From the NCBI GenBank assembly GCA_033722295.1, contig JAWVZH010000032.1:1-22426 (forward strand): DNA of 22,426 bases, written 5' to 3'. The notes under the pieces are model-generated. The model was not told where the DNA came from. It searched no databases and was given only the letters and a program-made list of their open reading frames with translations. Of this stretch, positions 7,827-16,227 are shown one piece after another. A program made the translations under genes and the position numbers. The first letter of the stretch is position 1; each line of letters opens with the position of its first letter. This DNA is from JAWVZH01 sp033722295. Its GTDB lineage: Bacteria > Bacteroidota > Bacteroidia > Chitinophagales > Saprospiraceae.

Positions 7827-8579
7827 ATGAAAACCAACCTATTGTTTATCACGCTATTGTTGCCTGCGATGCTTCTATCCAATTCCGCGGATGAGGTCTT
7901 TCACAAGGGTAACTACCTCACTGCAAAAAAGGAAGCCTTGGCGTCCGGCAAGCATCAATTGGTCGAATTTGTTGCAGAATGGTGCCTGCCATGCAAGCAC
8001 ATGGATGAAACCACTTTTGCCAACGACCGGGTTAAAAAATATCTCAGCGATAATTATGTCAGCGTGAAGGTTGATATTGATCAGTTCGACGGATTTGCTC
8101 TGAAGGAGCAATATGAAGTAAGGTATCTGCCTACCATAGTTATATTGGATCCAGAAGGCGAGCTTGTCTCCAAGATCGAAAACGCCCTGGGGCCTGTTGA
8201 ACTCTTAGACAAGCTAAAGAGTATTTCAGATGCTAGAGAGTCATTTGATGTCAACGAGACTGATCAAAATGACCGGCAGTTCGAATCTGATGAGAATGAC
8301 ACGCCTGACAGTCCTGGTCATCCCGATAATAAAGTAAGTAAATCGTCATATTACACACTTCAGTTCGGCGTTTTCAGTCAACATCAAAATGCAAGGAAAT
8401 TGAGTGACAGCCTCACAAATTTCCTACCTTCGACACCCGGCATCAGATCTGCTCTTCGAAATGGTAAAACCTTATTCATCGTAGAATATGGACCATTCAA
8501 AAGGATGGAGAATGCCGAGAAACTCAGAATAGAGCTTAAAAAAGATGGGTTTAATTCCATCATCAAAGATATTGAATGA
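7827..8579 (+). CDS. Secreted thioredoxin-fold protein with C-terminal SPOR domain
   Basis: This 250-residue protein has a signal peptide (1-20, no lipobox), a thioredoxin-like domain (about 22-132) and a SPOR domain (about 174-250), joined by an acidic, probably disordered linker (137-170). The thioredoxin part keeps a CLPC redox motif (Cys53, Cys56) after EFVAEW and the cis-proline Pro102 in YLPT, so it can be catalytically active; it resembles the DsbD C-terminal/thioredoxin_7 group. The SPOR part starts YYTLQFGVFSQHQNA and has YGPFKRMENAEKL, typical of peptidoglycan-binding SPOR domains that recognise denuded glycan at division sites. A periplasmic thiol reductase or disulfide handler held on septal peptidoglycan is the natural reading, but that is inference. 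It overlaps hutI by four bases (ATGA), implying translational coupling. Confidence 0.85.
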   Translation: MKTNLLFITLLLPAMLLSNSADEVFHKGNYLTAKKEALASGKHQLVEFVAEWCLPCKHMDETTFANDRVKKYLSDNYVSVKVDIDQFDGFALKEQYEVRYLPTIVILDPEGELVSKIENALGPVELLDKLKSISDARESFDVNETDQNDRQFESDENDTPDSPGHPDNKVSKSSYYTLQFGVFSQHQNARKLSDSLTNFLPSTPGIRSALRNGKTLFIVEYGPFKRMENAEKLRIELKKDGFNSIIKDIE

Positions 8580-9823
8580 CGAAAAGGCATTTCATTAACA
8601 TAGAAAGGATAATTAATCCCATAAAGACGCCTCTCTCACCACTACGTGGAGAGGCGTTGAACGTTGTGGAACACATTGACAATGCCTTTATTACCGTCAC
8701 CGATGGCATGATATCCCAACTAGGTAGAATGGCTGATTTTTCTGCCAAACAAGAGCCTGTAACCGACATGAGTAGCCAATGGATCCTCCCTTGCTGGGTG
8801 GACTCGCATACACATACTGTTTTCGCAAAATATCGCAGTGAAGAATTCAGACAGAGAATGCAGGGTCGTTCTTATCAGGAGATCGCTGCTTCAGGTGGCG
8901 GCATACTCAATTCGGCCAGAAGATTGTCTGATATGTCTGAAGACGAACTACTAAAAGGCGCAGTAGAACGCCTGCAGCTCATCATCGGAAAAGGTACAGG
9001 TGCCGTAGAAATAAAGAGTGGATATGGATTGACACTTGAGGATGAGATCAAAATGCTCCGGGTGATCAAAAAATTGGGCTCAATCTCCCCGATACCCGTA
9101 AAAGCCACATTCCTCGGTGCTCATGCCTTGCCAGCCAAATACAAGGACCGGCGTACAGATTATTTGGATCTGATCTGCCATGAAATGATCCCTCAAATAG
9201 CTTCCGAAGGTCTTGCAGATTATTGCGATGCATTTTGTGAAACCGGCTATTTTACCGTCGATGAGACTGAAAGGGTGATCCAGAAAGCCGCTGAATTCGA
9301 CATTAAAGCAAAGATCCACACAAACCAGTTCACATCCATCGGAGGAATTCAAATGGCTGTGCGTAATGGAGCAAAAAGCGTTGATCACCTAGAAATTATG
9401 ACAGATGAGGACATAACCTCACTTTCGAACAGCGATACAATTGCTACGCTTCTGCCCATTGCCCCATTCTTTCTGAAGGATCCCTATCCGCGGGGCCGTC
9501 AAATGGCTGACGCAAATTGTGCTCTAGCCCTCGCTTCTGATTTTAATCCGGGAAGCGCGCCGAGCCATGATATGGCACTCGCGATCAACCTGGCTTGTAA
9601 TTATTGCGGTCTGACACCTGAAGAAGCCTTTAATTCCGCCACCATAAATGGCGCCCATGCCATGGATATCCAGGCAATGGCAGGAACTATATCGGTGGGC
9701 TATCCTGCGAGTTTTGTCGCATATCGCCAGATGGAAAGTCTTGCCGAGATCCCATATAGAGTATGCAGCGAACTCATCGAAAATGTCATCATCAAGGGTG
9801 AATTTTACGATGGTAAAATTTAA
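8576..9823 (+). CDS. hutI: Imidazolonepropionase (histidine degradation)
   Basis: HutI hydrolyses 4-imidazolone-5-propionate to N-formimino-L-glutamate, the third step of histidine breakdown. At 415 residues it has the expected length. Visible signatures: DSHTH with metal ligands His78 and His80, GGGILNSARR (107-116), KSGYGL (147-152), IHTNQF with His248, DHLE with His271 and SDFNPGS with Asp322, the last a typical amidohydrolase metal ligand. The N-terminal PLRGEAL (22-28) is also characteristic. The start overlaps the stop of the thioredoxin-SPOR gene (ATGA at 8576-8579). No hutH, hutU, hutG or ftcD is in the window, so the pathway genes are scattered or the gene has moved into an unusual unit. 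Confidence 0.95.
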   Translation: MTKRHFINIERIINPIKTPLSPLRGEALNVVEHIDNAFITVTDGMISQLGRMADFSAKQEPVTDMSSQWILPCWVDSHTHTVFAKYRSEEFRQRMQGRSYQEIAASGGGILNSARRLSDMSEDELLKGAVERLQLIIGKGTGAVEIKSGYGLTLEDEIKMLRVIKKLGSISPIPVKATFLGAHALPAKYKDRRTDYLDLICHEMIPQIASEGLADYCDAFCETGYFTVDETERVIQKAAEFDIKAKIHTNQFTSIGGIQMAVRNGAKSVDHLEIMTDEDITSLSNSDTIATLLPIAPFFLKDPYPRGRQMADANCALALASDFNPGSAPSHDMALAINLACNYCGLTPEEAFNSATINGAHAMDIQAMAGTISVGYPASFVAYRQMESLAEIPYRVCSELIENVIIKGEFYDGKI

Positions 9824-9869
9824 CAAAAAGAGATGAGGCTTTTATCCCGAATGGCGCCTGATAATCTTC

Positions 9870-9877
9870 TATATTTG
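9870..9877 (+). promoter_or_regulatory. Second TAnnTTTG element upstream of the adhesin gene
   Basis: TATATTTG is an exact match to the -7 consensus, 193 bases before the adhesin start codon. No TTG is seen 17-23 bases upstream. If active it would give a leader of roughly 185 bases containing only a nine-codon open frame (ATG at 9953). It may be a chance match in A/T-rich DNA. Confidence 0.25.
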
Positions 9878-9991
9878 CCTCCAGCGAGTTAGTTCGGATC
9901 AACTCCTCAAACCCAGTTATTTATTCCATTCACGATTGTTGCTTTTAGAATAATGAAGTTGCTCCAGGATTCGTTTGAGTGAAACATGTAA

Positions 9992-10024
9992 TTGGAATAT
10001 ATTATAATTATTCATATATATTTG
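9992..10024 (+). promoter_or_regulatory. Bacteroidota-type promoter of the adhesin gene
   Basis: TTG at 9992-9994 (-33) and TATATTTG at 10017-10024 (-7) are separated by 22 bases, within the 17-23 range described for the Bacteroidota primary sigma factor. Transcription would begin near 10031, about 40 bases before the start codon at 10071. Confidence 0.55.
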
Positions 10025-10056
10025 CATTCTTTTAAAGAGTAACCAGTATATGCCCC

Positions 10057-10062
10057 AAGGAG
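10057..10062 (+). promoter_or_regulatory. Shine-Dalgarno site that decides the adhesin start
   Basis: AAGGAG lies 8 bases before the ATG at 10071. The alternative in-frame ATG at 10050 is upstream of this site and would add seven residues ahead of the signal peptide. This is one of the few strong Shine-Dalgarno sequences in the window. Confidence 0.6.
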
Positions 10063-10070
10063 ATAGTGCC

Positions 10071-13000
10071 ATGAGAATAATTCTACCGCTTGTGATCGCC
10101 CTTTTCACCTTCCATACGGCCAATGCCAGTATGAACGCTGTGATGTGCGATGACACTCTCGATATAGATATTGTAGGTTCTGATGTTTCCAAAGGTGATT
10201 CCGTTTGTGTCGATCTTATATTTTCAGGATTTGACAGTGTGAACTCTCTTCAATTCTCCATCACATGGGATCCCAGTGTTTTACAATTCTCTTCTCTCCA
10301 GGATGTTAATCCCGGAGGTCAGATCGATGATCTCTTTCCAGTGAGCTTTGGACGGTTTTCCGCCGATGACGGGGTCATACGATTTTTATGGTTCGATAAT
10401 AATGTAGACGGTGAATCTGCGCCCGACAATTTTGTTGTGGCCCGGCTATGCTTTCAAGCTGTTGGTGCACCAGGCGATGAAACCGAGATATCCATATCTG
10501 ATTTCCCATTGAGATATGAAGCCGAAGACCCCGATGGCAACAAATTCTGCTTATTGGAAGATGGTCAGGAAACCATACGCATAACACTACCATCAGATCT
10601 CTGTGTCATATCGACCTCATGTGCGACAAGAACAAACACCGGCAGTATAACGGTCACACCCTTCGGAGGGCAACCACCCTATTTGGTGGACATCCCGACA
10701 ATTGGGGTTGCAGGTGACATGATCAGCAATCAGGGTGACTTCCTGACCTACAACATGTTGAATCCAGGCAGTTATACAGTTATTGTAACGGATAATACCG
10801 GTCGGGATACGACAATGACCGTGGAGGTGGTCAATGCTGAGGCTCTGACGATAGACACAACTGACCTGAGATTCCCTACTTGCGCTGACGCTGAAAATGG
10901 GATAATAGAGATAGAGGCGAACGGGGGCTCTGAGCCCTACAGATATACGTGGTCTCCAATATCTGCATCGGGTCAGACAAGGCTGATCCGAATTCCTGGT
11001 GATGTTTACACTGTTACAGTCAAGGACAGCCTGGGATGTACCAGCAGGGCCACATTTGATCTCACACAAGATTTTCTAACAGCCGATACGAATTTAATCC
11101 AACTTCCCTCCTGCTCTGGCAGAAATGATGGAATTCTCGAAGTTACTGCTCAAGGTGGCACACCATTTCCCAATGGCACCTATGATTTCAGATGGTCTGT
11201 AAACCCTGCAGCAAACAACAGGGGACGCTCCTCTACAAATTCAATGGTAGGAGGAAGTGGCTATGTCGTTGTTGAGGACGCTGTGGGTTGCACAGACACA
11301 GTTTTCTTTGATCTCCCTGCAGTTTCAAACCTTAATATCAGGGTCCTGATCGATAGCGTCCAGTGCCATGGTGATAGCAGCGCAAGAGTTGTGATTATCG
11401 CTAATCCGGGCATGCAAACCAATCCCCCTTATCAGTTTTTATTATTCCGGGAATCAGGACCAGTTGTTACCGGTGGATCCGTTTTGCTCAATGAATATAG
11501 ACATGACAGTCTATGGGCCGGCGAATTCCGGTTGAGACTGGAAGATGCCAATGGCTGTAGCTTGCGAGACACCTTTAACATTGAGGAGCCTCCTCCACTG
11601 GACGTGATAATCGTAGATGCCGATACATCAGCAGGGTGCAGTCCCGGTAACGATGCTTACCTTGAAGTCAATGGCTTCATGGGTAATGGTGGTCCCTATA
11701 CTTTTTCCTGGGATTATCAAAATGCGATAACACCCAGGATCGATCAACTGACTGCGGGACAATATTCCGTTACAGTAACTGATAAAAAGGGTTGCACCGC
11801 GGAGCGCTCGTTTCAGATAGAGGGTGGCTCCAGTCCTATGATCACTGGTTTCGACGTCAAAGACGTTGGCTGTGTAGGAGATACAACGGGTGAGATCACG
11901 GTTCTTTATCTTCTTGGGGATACGACGATAAACAATATCACATGGAATAATGGCCAAAGTGGTCCCACTATAACAGGATTGAGAGACGGTGATTACATTG
12001 TCACTATCACCGACAATAATGGATGTACAGCAATTGATACTGCGACAGTGAATGTCCCGCCAACTTCGATACAGATCTCCTCTTTTATCATTGATACACC
12101 AAGCTGTAATGGTTCAACAGATGGTTTTCTTCAGATCATGGTTTCAGGAGGAACTGGAAATTATAGCTATCAGTGGTCTAATAACACGAATGATAGTATC
12201 CTTACGGATATAGGTGCAGGCCGCTACATCGTTGCTGTGCGGGATGACAGCAACTGCCCGCCAGTCATTGACACATTTGATATTCCTGAGCCTCCCGCCG
12301 TAGAAATAGACATACTTGAAATCAATTCGGTTTCATGTAATAACGATACAACGTGCAATGGTGTGGTGATCGCTCAGGCAAGCGGAGGTCCCGATCCGTC
12401 TCTTGGATACAATTTCATTTGGTCGAGCGGAGAACTGGGCACCTCCTTACCTGATACAGCCAGTCAGCTGTGTATGGGACAACAGTTGCTCATAGTTGCA
12501 AACGGCGATTGTGTAGATTCGCAATTTATAGACGTACCAGCACCAGAAAAGCTGTCTGTGGACTTTAATTCGTCTGATATCACCCGGCCATCATGTGCCG
12601 GAGAGGATGACGGAGCGATAACCATTGTTCCTGTTGGTGGCGTAGGCACCAAACGTGTCAGGTGGGATTTCGGACCTACTACCAATACATTGACCGACCT
12701 GCCCGCTGGCACCTACCAGTTTTTGATAGAAGATGACAATGGATGCCTCCATCGTGATTCAGTAGAGATTAGAGATCCCGACCCATTAGATGCCTTCGTA
12801 CTCGATGCAGCAAGCCGAGACATATCCTGCAATGGAGAACAAGATGGCCGTATCGTGATTGCCTGGAGAGGTGGCAATTCCGGACCTGCAGAATTTGAGT
12901 GGACACCTTCAGTTTCTTCTGACAGCATAGGAATGAACCTCGGTTCTGGAATGTACGGCATTCTGGTTACAGATTCACGCGGCTGCACAGACTCTGTTGA

Positions 13001-13799
13001 AGTCACCCTCATCGAGCCATCCCCTATCCAGGCGGATTTTCCGATGTCCGACACGGTGCCATGTTTTGGTGAGCAATTACCTGTAAGCGTAATTGCAGCA
13101 AGTGGGGGAAATGGACCTGCCTATACCTATTCGATTAACAATGGACCACGTAGACAGTTAGGCCAGGAAGTGGCGTTATTCGGAGGAACATATACTATTT
13201 CCGTTTTTGACAGTGAGGGTTGCCGTATAGATTCTTCGTTTACGATCTATCAGCCCATGGAGATCAATGTTGATATAGGACCTGAGGTTACAGAAATAAA
13301 CCTCGGAGACTCCATCCGGTTGTGCTATCAAACCAACATTCCTGGGGCAAACATCAGCACGGTCAACTGGACACCCCAGGGACGTCCTCTTGATTCCACA
13401 CTGACTTGCATTTGGCTCAAACCCTTCAATGACATCACAGTGAACCTGACGATTACAGATCTGGACGGTTGTATCGCTGAGGATGAGATGACCATTTTGG
13501 TAGATAAGAACAGAAAGGTATTCGTACCTAATGTTTTCAATCCAAGGGGTAATGTAAATACGGAATGGAAGATATTTACCGGACAGGGAGTAAAGGCGGT
13601 GAGGAACGTCAAAATTTACGACCGATGGGGAGAGCTAGTGTACAGCGTTGATGACCCCTCTGATGGTGATGGGTGGGACGGCACCTATCAGGGTACGAAT
13701 GACCCAATGCCTAATGGCGTTTACGTATACGTGGTCACTGTGGAGTACCTTGACGATGAATTAGAGATCAGACGTGGTGACATCACCCTGATACGTTAA
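10071..13799 (+). CDS. Large secreted adhesin-like protein: cohesin-like domain, SprB-type repeats, T9SS type B sorting domain
   Basis: With the ATG at 10071 the protein has 1242 residues. A signal peptide (1-19, MRIILPLVIALFTFHTANA) is followed by a cohesin-like beta domain (about 30-170; GDSVCVDLIFSGFDSVNSLQ, then FSITWDPSVLQF). Next come about eleven SprB-like repeats of 75-90 residues, each with a Cys near its start (SCNG, SCAG, TCAD types), a WS/WT core, then GxYxVTVTDxxGC, as in gliding-motility adhesins. A PKD-like segment precedes the C-terminal T9SS type B domain: FVPNVFNPRGN, IYDRWGELVY, GWDGTYQG, PNGVYVYVV and ending ITLIR. It is predicted to be exported by T9SS and held on or released from the cell surface; the repeats suggest an extended stalk. 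The cohesin-like domain in this phylum need not mean a cellulosome. It converges on the LamG gene. Confidence 0.88.
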   Translation: MRIILPLVIALFTFHTANASMNAVMCDDTLDIDIVGSDVSKGDSVCVDLIFSGFDSVNSLQFSITWDPSVLQFSSLQDVNPGGQIDDLFPVSFGRFSADDGVIRFLWFDNNVDGESAPDNFVVARLCFQAVGAPGDETEISISDFPLRYEAEDPDGNKFCLLEDGQETIRITLPSDLCVISTSCATRTNTGSITVTPFGGQPPYLVDIPTIGVAGDMISNQGDFLTYNMLNPGSYTVIVTDNTGRDTTMTVEVVNAEALTIDTTDLRFPTCADAENGIIEIEANGGSEPYRYTWSPISASGQTRLIRIPGDVYTVTVKDSLGCTSRATFDLTQDFLTADTNLIQLPSCSGRNDGILEVTAQGGTPFPNGTYDFRWSVNPAANNRGRSSTNSMVGGSGYVVVEDAVGCTDTVFFDLPAVSNLNIRVLIDSVQCHGDSSARVVIIANPGMQTNPPYQFLLFRESGPVVTGGSVLLNEYRHDSLWAGEFRLRLEDANGCSLRDTFNIEEPPPLDVIIVDADTSAGCSPGNDAYLEVNGFMGNGGPYTFSWDYQNAITPRIDQLTAGQYSVTVTDKKGCTAERSFQIEGGSSPMITGFDVKDVGCVGDTTGEITVLYLLGDTTINNITWNNGQSGPTITGLRDGDYIVTITDNNGCTAIDTATVNVPPTSIQISSFIIDTPSCNGSTDGFLQIMVSGGTGNYSYQWSNNTNDSILTDIGAGRYIVAVRDDSNCPPVIDTFDIPEPPAVEIDILEINSVSCNNDTTCNGVVIAQASGGPDPSLGYNFIWSSGELGTSLPDTASQLCMGQQLLIVANGDCVDSQFIDVPAPEKLSVDFNSSDITRPSCAGEDDGAITIVPVGGVGTKRVRWDFGPTTNTLTDLPAGTYQFLIEDDNGCLHRDSVEIRDPDPLDAFVLDAASRDISCNGEQDGRIVIAWRGGNSGPAEFEWTPSVSSDSIGMNLGSGMYGILVTDSRGCTDSVEVTLIEPSPIQADFPMSDTVPCFGEQLPVSVIAASGGNGPAYTYSINNGPRRQLGQEVALFGGTYTISVFDSEGCRIDSSFTIYQPMEINVDIGPEVTEINLGDSIRLCYQTNIPGANISTVNWTPQGRPLDSTLTCIWLKPFNDITVNLTITDLDGCIAEDEMTILVDKNRKVFVPNVFNPRGNVNTEWKIFTGQGVKAVRNVKIYDRWGELVYSVDDPSDGDGWDGTYQGTNDPMPNGVYVYVVTVEYLDDELEIRRGDITLIR

Positions 13800-13926
13800 G
13801 ATGGAACGAAAAGGAACAGCTTCAAATATTATTCTCTTCTACAAGCTGGGTTGATGTTCTACGCTTGGGGATTAGAAGCGAATGACTTCTCTCAAGTATG
13901 TGAACTAATCGTTTTCCGTGGCCTTA

Positions 13927-15132
13927 CTAACGTATGATATTGAAACTACCTGTTCTCGAATATGAATCCCCCTTGCATTCATATGCCAACTTATATATAT
14001 AGATTCCGCTACTCATTAAATCACCACGATAACGCCCATCCCAACCAGATTCCTTGTTATTCGCACGGAAGAGTGTGTTGCCCTGTCTGTCAAGGATGTC
14101 AAACTGTAAGAGTTCATCAATAATGAAAGCATTGGAAATTGCAAAGATATCGTTCAGATTGTCCCCGTTAGGCGTGAAGGCTGTAGGGATCAATACTCTT
14201 TCGCAGTCAATATCATCCTCATCCACAACAACAACCTGTAAACTGTCTGTGGCAGTGCATCCTGTATAGAAGAACTCAATGTTATACGTAGTACTAACTG
14301 ATGGTCCTATGACAGGCTGGATCACATTAGAATTGCTTAAACCATTGGACGGCTGCCATAATATGTTATCGGCACATGAGGACGAGACTTGTGGAGAAAA
14401 GCTGTCGCCTTGAAATATCAGGGTATCTCCAGTAATGATCTCATCAATCGGTTCGTACAAAGCCATCACCTGGGCGGAGGTGAGAGCCCTGTCATACCAA
14501 GTGATCTCGTCTATCGCACCTCGATAACCCTCTATGTTCTGACCACTGCCACATTTAGTGCCAGCTAGTAGAAAAGGTTCATCACTAAAAATATTGATCG
14601 GTTGATTTCCGGCAAACTGATCCTTTTCCACGCCATTGACGAATAACTCAAGGATCCTTCCATTTTTAACCAGCGTAACCTGGTGCCAACATTTATCGGC
14701 ATCCAAACCAGCCTCCACAAACCCAATGGTCGCTCCAAAGTCAGCAAGCCTGATACTGACCGTATTAATGGTCGGAAAGTATTGCACATTAAACGCAGAA
14801 TCTCTCAAGTTGCAGATCCTTTCATTTGTAAATACTTGTTGAAGGATCGTGCCCCCACCCGAAGGTCTTAAATAGAAACTAAAACTGTATTCATCACGTG
14901 TGAGCAGGTCGCCTGGTACCGGCATTTCTAAAAAATCACTTGCGCCGTTAAACTGGAGGGCATCATTCCTGGGGCCGCAGACACATTCCGGGCTACCCAC
15001 GACCACGCCATCAGGCAAAGCCCCAGTAGATTCACTTAATCCACATCCGTCAAATTCATATTGGTATATGAGCTGGCTGGAGCCCAGGTTTAATACAAAT
15101 ACCGCGAGTGTTGTTAAAAGGGTGTGCCGCAT
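13927..15132 (-). CDS. Secreted LamG-like (concanavalin fold) protein with T9SS type B sorting domain
   Basis: The ATG at 15132 gives 401 residues beginning with a signal peptide (MRHTLLTTLAVFVLNLGSS); an ATG 14 codons upstream would add a charged extension and is less likely. Residues about 25-235 form a LamG/jellyroll domain: ALQFNGASDFLEMP, EYSFSFYLRPS, CWHQVTLVKNGRILELFVNG and GAIDEITWYDRALTSAQVMALY are the family landmarks. A short Ig/PKD-like segment follows (about 240-315), then a type B C-terminal domain: IPTAFTPNGDNLNDIF, FDILDRQGNTLF, ESGWDGRYRG and SSGIYIYKL. LamG domains bind carbohydrate or protein ligands; the ligand here is unknown. It is convergent with the adhesin gene across a 127-base gap with no convincing terminator. 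Confidence 0.87.
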   Translation of the reverse strand: MRHTLLTTLAVFVLNLGSSQLIYQYEFDGCGLSESTGALPDGVVVGSPECVCGPRNDALQFNGASDFLEMPVPGDLLTRDEYSFSFYLRPSGGGTILQQVFTNERICNLRDSAFNVQYFPTINTVSIRLADFGATIGFVEAGLDADKCWHQVTLVKNGRILELFVNGVEKDQFAGNQPINIFSDEPFLLAGTKCGSGQNIEGYRGAIDEITWYDRALTSAQVMALYEPIDEIITGDTLIFQGDSFSPQVSSSCADNILWQPSNGLSNSNVIQPVIGPSVSTTYNIEFFYTGCTATDSLQVVVVDEDDIDCERVLIPTAFTPNGDNLNDIFAISNAFIIDELLQFDILDRQGNTLFRANNKESGWDGRYRGDLMSSGIYIYKLAYECKGDSYSRTGSFNIIR

Positions 15133-15183
15133 CGAATTATATTTTTTTAATAAACGCACGCAATGATAATGCATTGTTATAAA

Positions 15184-16128
15184 TCATGTTCCGATACCAA
15201 GTCTGGCAACCTCAGCAAGAAAAAGGATATAAAAGAACACGAGTGCGAGGCCTTCCCACCTCGATATCCTTCCGGAATGACAGATGAATGCAAAGATTCC
15301 GGTAACACCCAGCATGAATGGTAGGTAGACAGAACGAAACTCTTCCGGTATGACAAGATCCCCGAAAATCGCAGGAATGCCCATCACAAAGTATGTATTA
15401 AAGATATTACTGCCCAGTACATTCCCCACCGCCATCTCGGTTTGTCCTCGCCTGGCCGCAGTGATGCTCACAACGATCTCGGGTAAGGAGGTTCCAATGG
15501 CCACGGCAGATATAGCAATGGCATCGGGAGAAATACCCCCAGCTTCCGAAAGCACCTGGATAGACCGGATAGTGAAATCAGCACCCAGCCATACCAGCAC
15601 GCCACCCACGATTAGTTTAACGAGGGCCATCCATTCGAATTTTGATTTGACCCTTTCCGTATCTTGTTGATTATTCCCGAAACTGCCGATCAAAAAACTG
15701 AGCATAGCGCCGAGCAGTATGAATACCTCAATAGAACTGACATGCAGGTCCGTAATGACGTAAAAAAGCAAAAGTGCAGAAATGATAAGCAAAGGCATAT
15801 CGATATCCATGATATTATGACCCAGATGGATCACTTTACCCCAGATCGCGGTGACTCCCAAAACCACCAGAATATTGGTGACATTTGAACCCACAACGTT
15901 ACCTATAACGATCTCACTATTACCATAGATAACGGAAGCCACAGAAGTTGCCAACTCCGGCAATGAAGTACCGAAGGCAACGATCGTGACCCCTATAACA
16001 AACGGCGAAATACCTATGGATAGACCAATTTGTTCTGCGCCTTCCACAAACCAGTCCGAAGCTTTGACGAGTACACCGAGGCTTATGACAAAGATAAGTG
16101 CATTGAGAAGGACCATGTTCGTATCCAT
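15184..16128 (-). CDS. CaCA-family calcium/sodium (cation/H+) antiporter, YrbG type
   Basis: This 314-residue integral membrane protein has about ten hydrophobic segments in two inverted halves. Each half carries an alpha repeat: GTSLPELATS (53-62) with GNVVGSN (76-82), and GTSLPEIVVS (212-221) with GNVLGSN (235-241). The glutamates in the GTSLPE motifs are the ion-binding acids of the family. A hydrophilic linker sits at about 150-168. Length agrees with E. coli YrbG (about 325). The transported ion pair cannot be decided from sequence. An exact TACCTTTG -7 element only 6 bases before the ATG at 16128 suggests a leaderless message, or translation from the ATG at 16116 (fifth residue). Confidence 0.92.
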   Translation of the reverse strand: MDTNMVLLNALIFVISLGVLVKASDWFVEGAEQIGLSIGISPFVIGVTIVAFGTSLPELATSVASVIYGNSEIVIGNVVGSNVTNILVVLGVTAIWGKVIHLGHNIMDIDMPLLIISALLLFYVITDLHVSSIEVFILLGAMLSFLIGSFGNNQQDTERVKSKFEWMALVKLIVGGVLVWLGADFTIRSIQVLSEAGGISPDAIAISAVAIGTSLPEIVVSITAARRGQTEMAVGNVLGSNIFNTYFVMGIPAIFGDLVIPEEFRSVYLPFMLGVTGIFAFICHSGRISRWEGLALVFFYILFLAEVARLGIGT

Positions 16129-16133
16129 TGCCG

Positions 16134-16141
16134 CAAAGGTA
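16134..16141 (-). promoter_or_regulatory. -7 element (TACCTTTG) of the antiporter gene
   Basis: On the - strand TACCTTTG followed by C matches TAnnTTTG exactly. It ends 5 bases before the annotated ATG at 16128, so transcription would start at or next to that ATG. No TTG is seen at the -33 position (a T-rich stretch is there). Confidence 0.45.
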
Positions 16142-16227
16142 AGTCAAAGGATATATAAAATTGTACTGTAATCAGTAATGAAGTAATCCGTTACAAATTC
16201 GGATATTTGAGCCCTGATCAAAGACAG

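Noticed and set aside
10071..10600. Cohesin-like domain as part of a cellulosome
   Set aside because: No dockerin or glycoside hydrolase is present; cohesin-like folds are common in Bacteroidota surface proteins with T9SS sorting domains.
10600..13500. Repeats in the adhesin gene as a CRISPR array or recent tandem DNA repeat
   Set aside because: Repetition is at the protein level, units are 75-90 codons and diverged, and no short identical DNA repeats are seen.
13800..13926. Short inverted repeats (CAGCTT/AAGCTG, CGCTT/AAGCG) between the two type B cargo genes as a bidirectional terminator
   Set aside because: Stems are 5-6 pairs with a long loop or no T-run; not convincing.
16207..16227. 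TTG at 16207 as the tatC start
   Set aside because: It falls inside a possible -7 element, and the ATG at 16228 gives the usual N-terminal length before FLEHLEELR.
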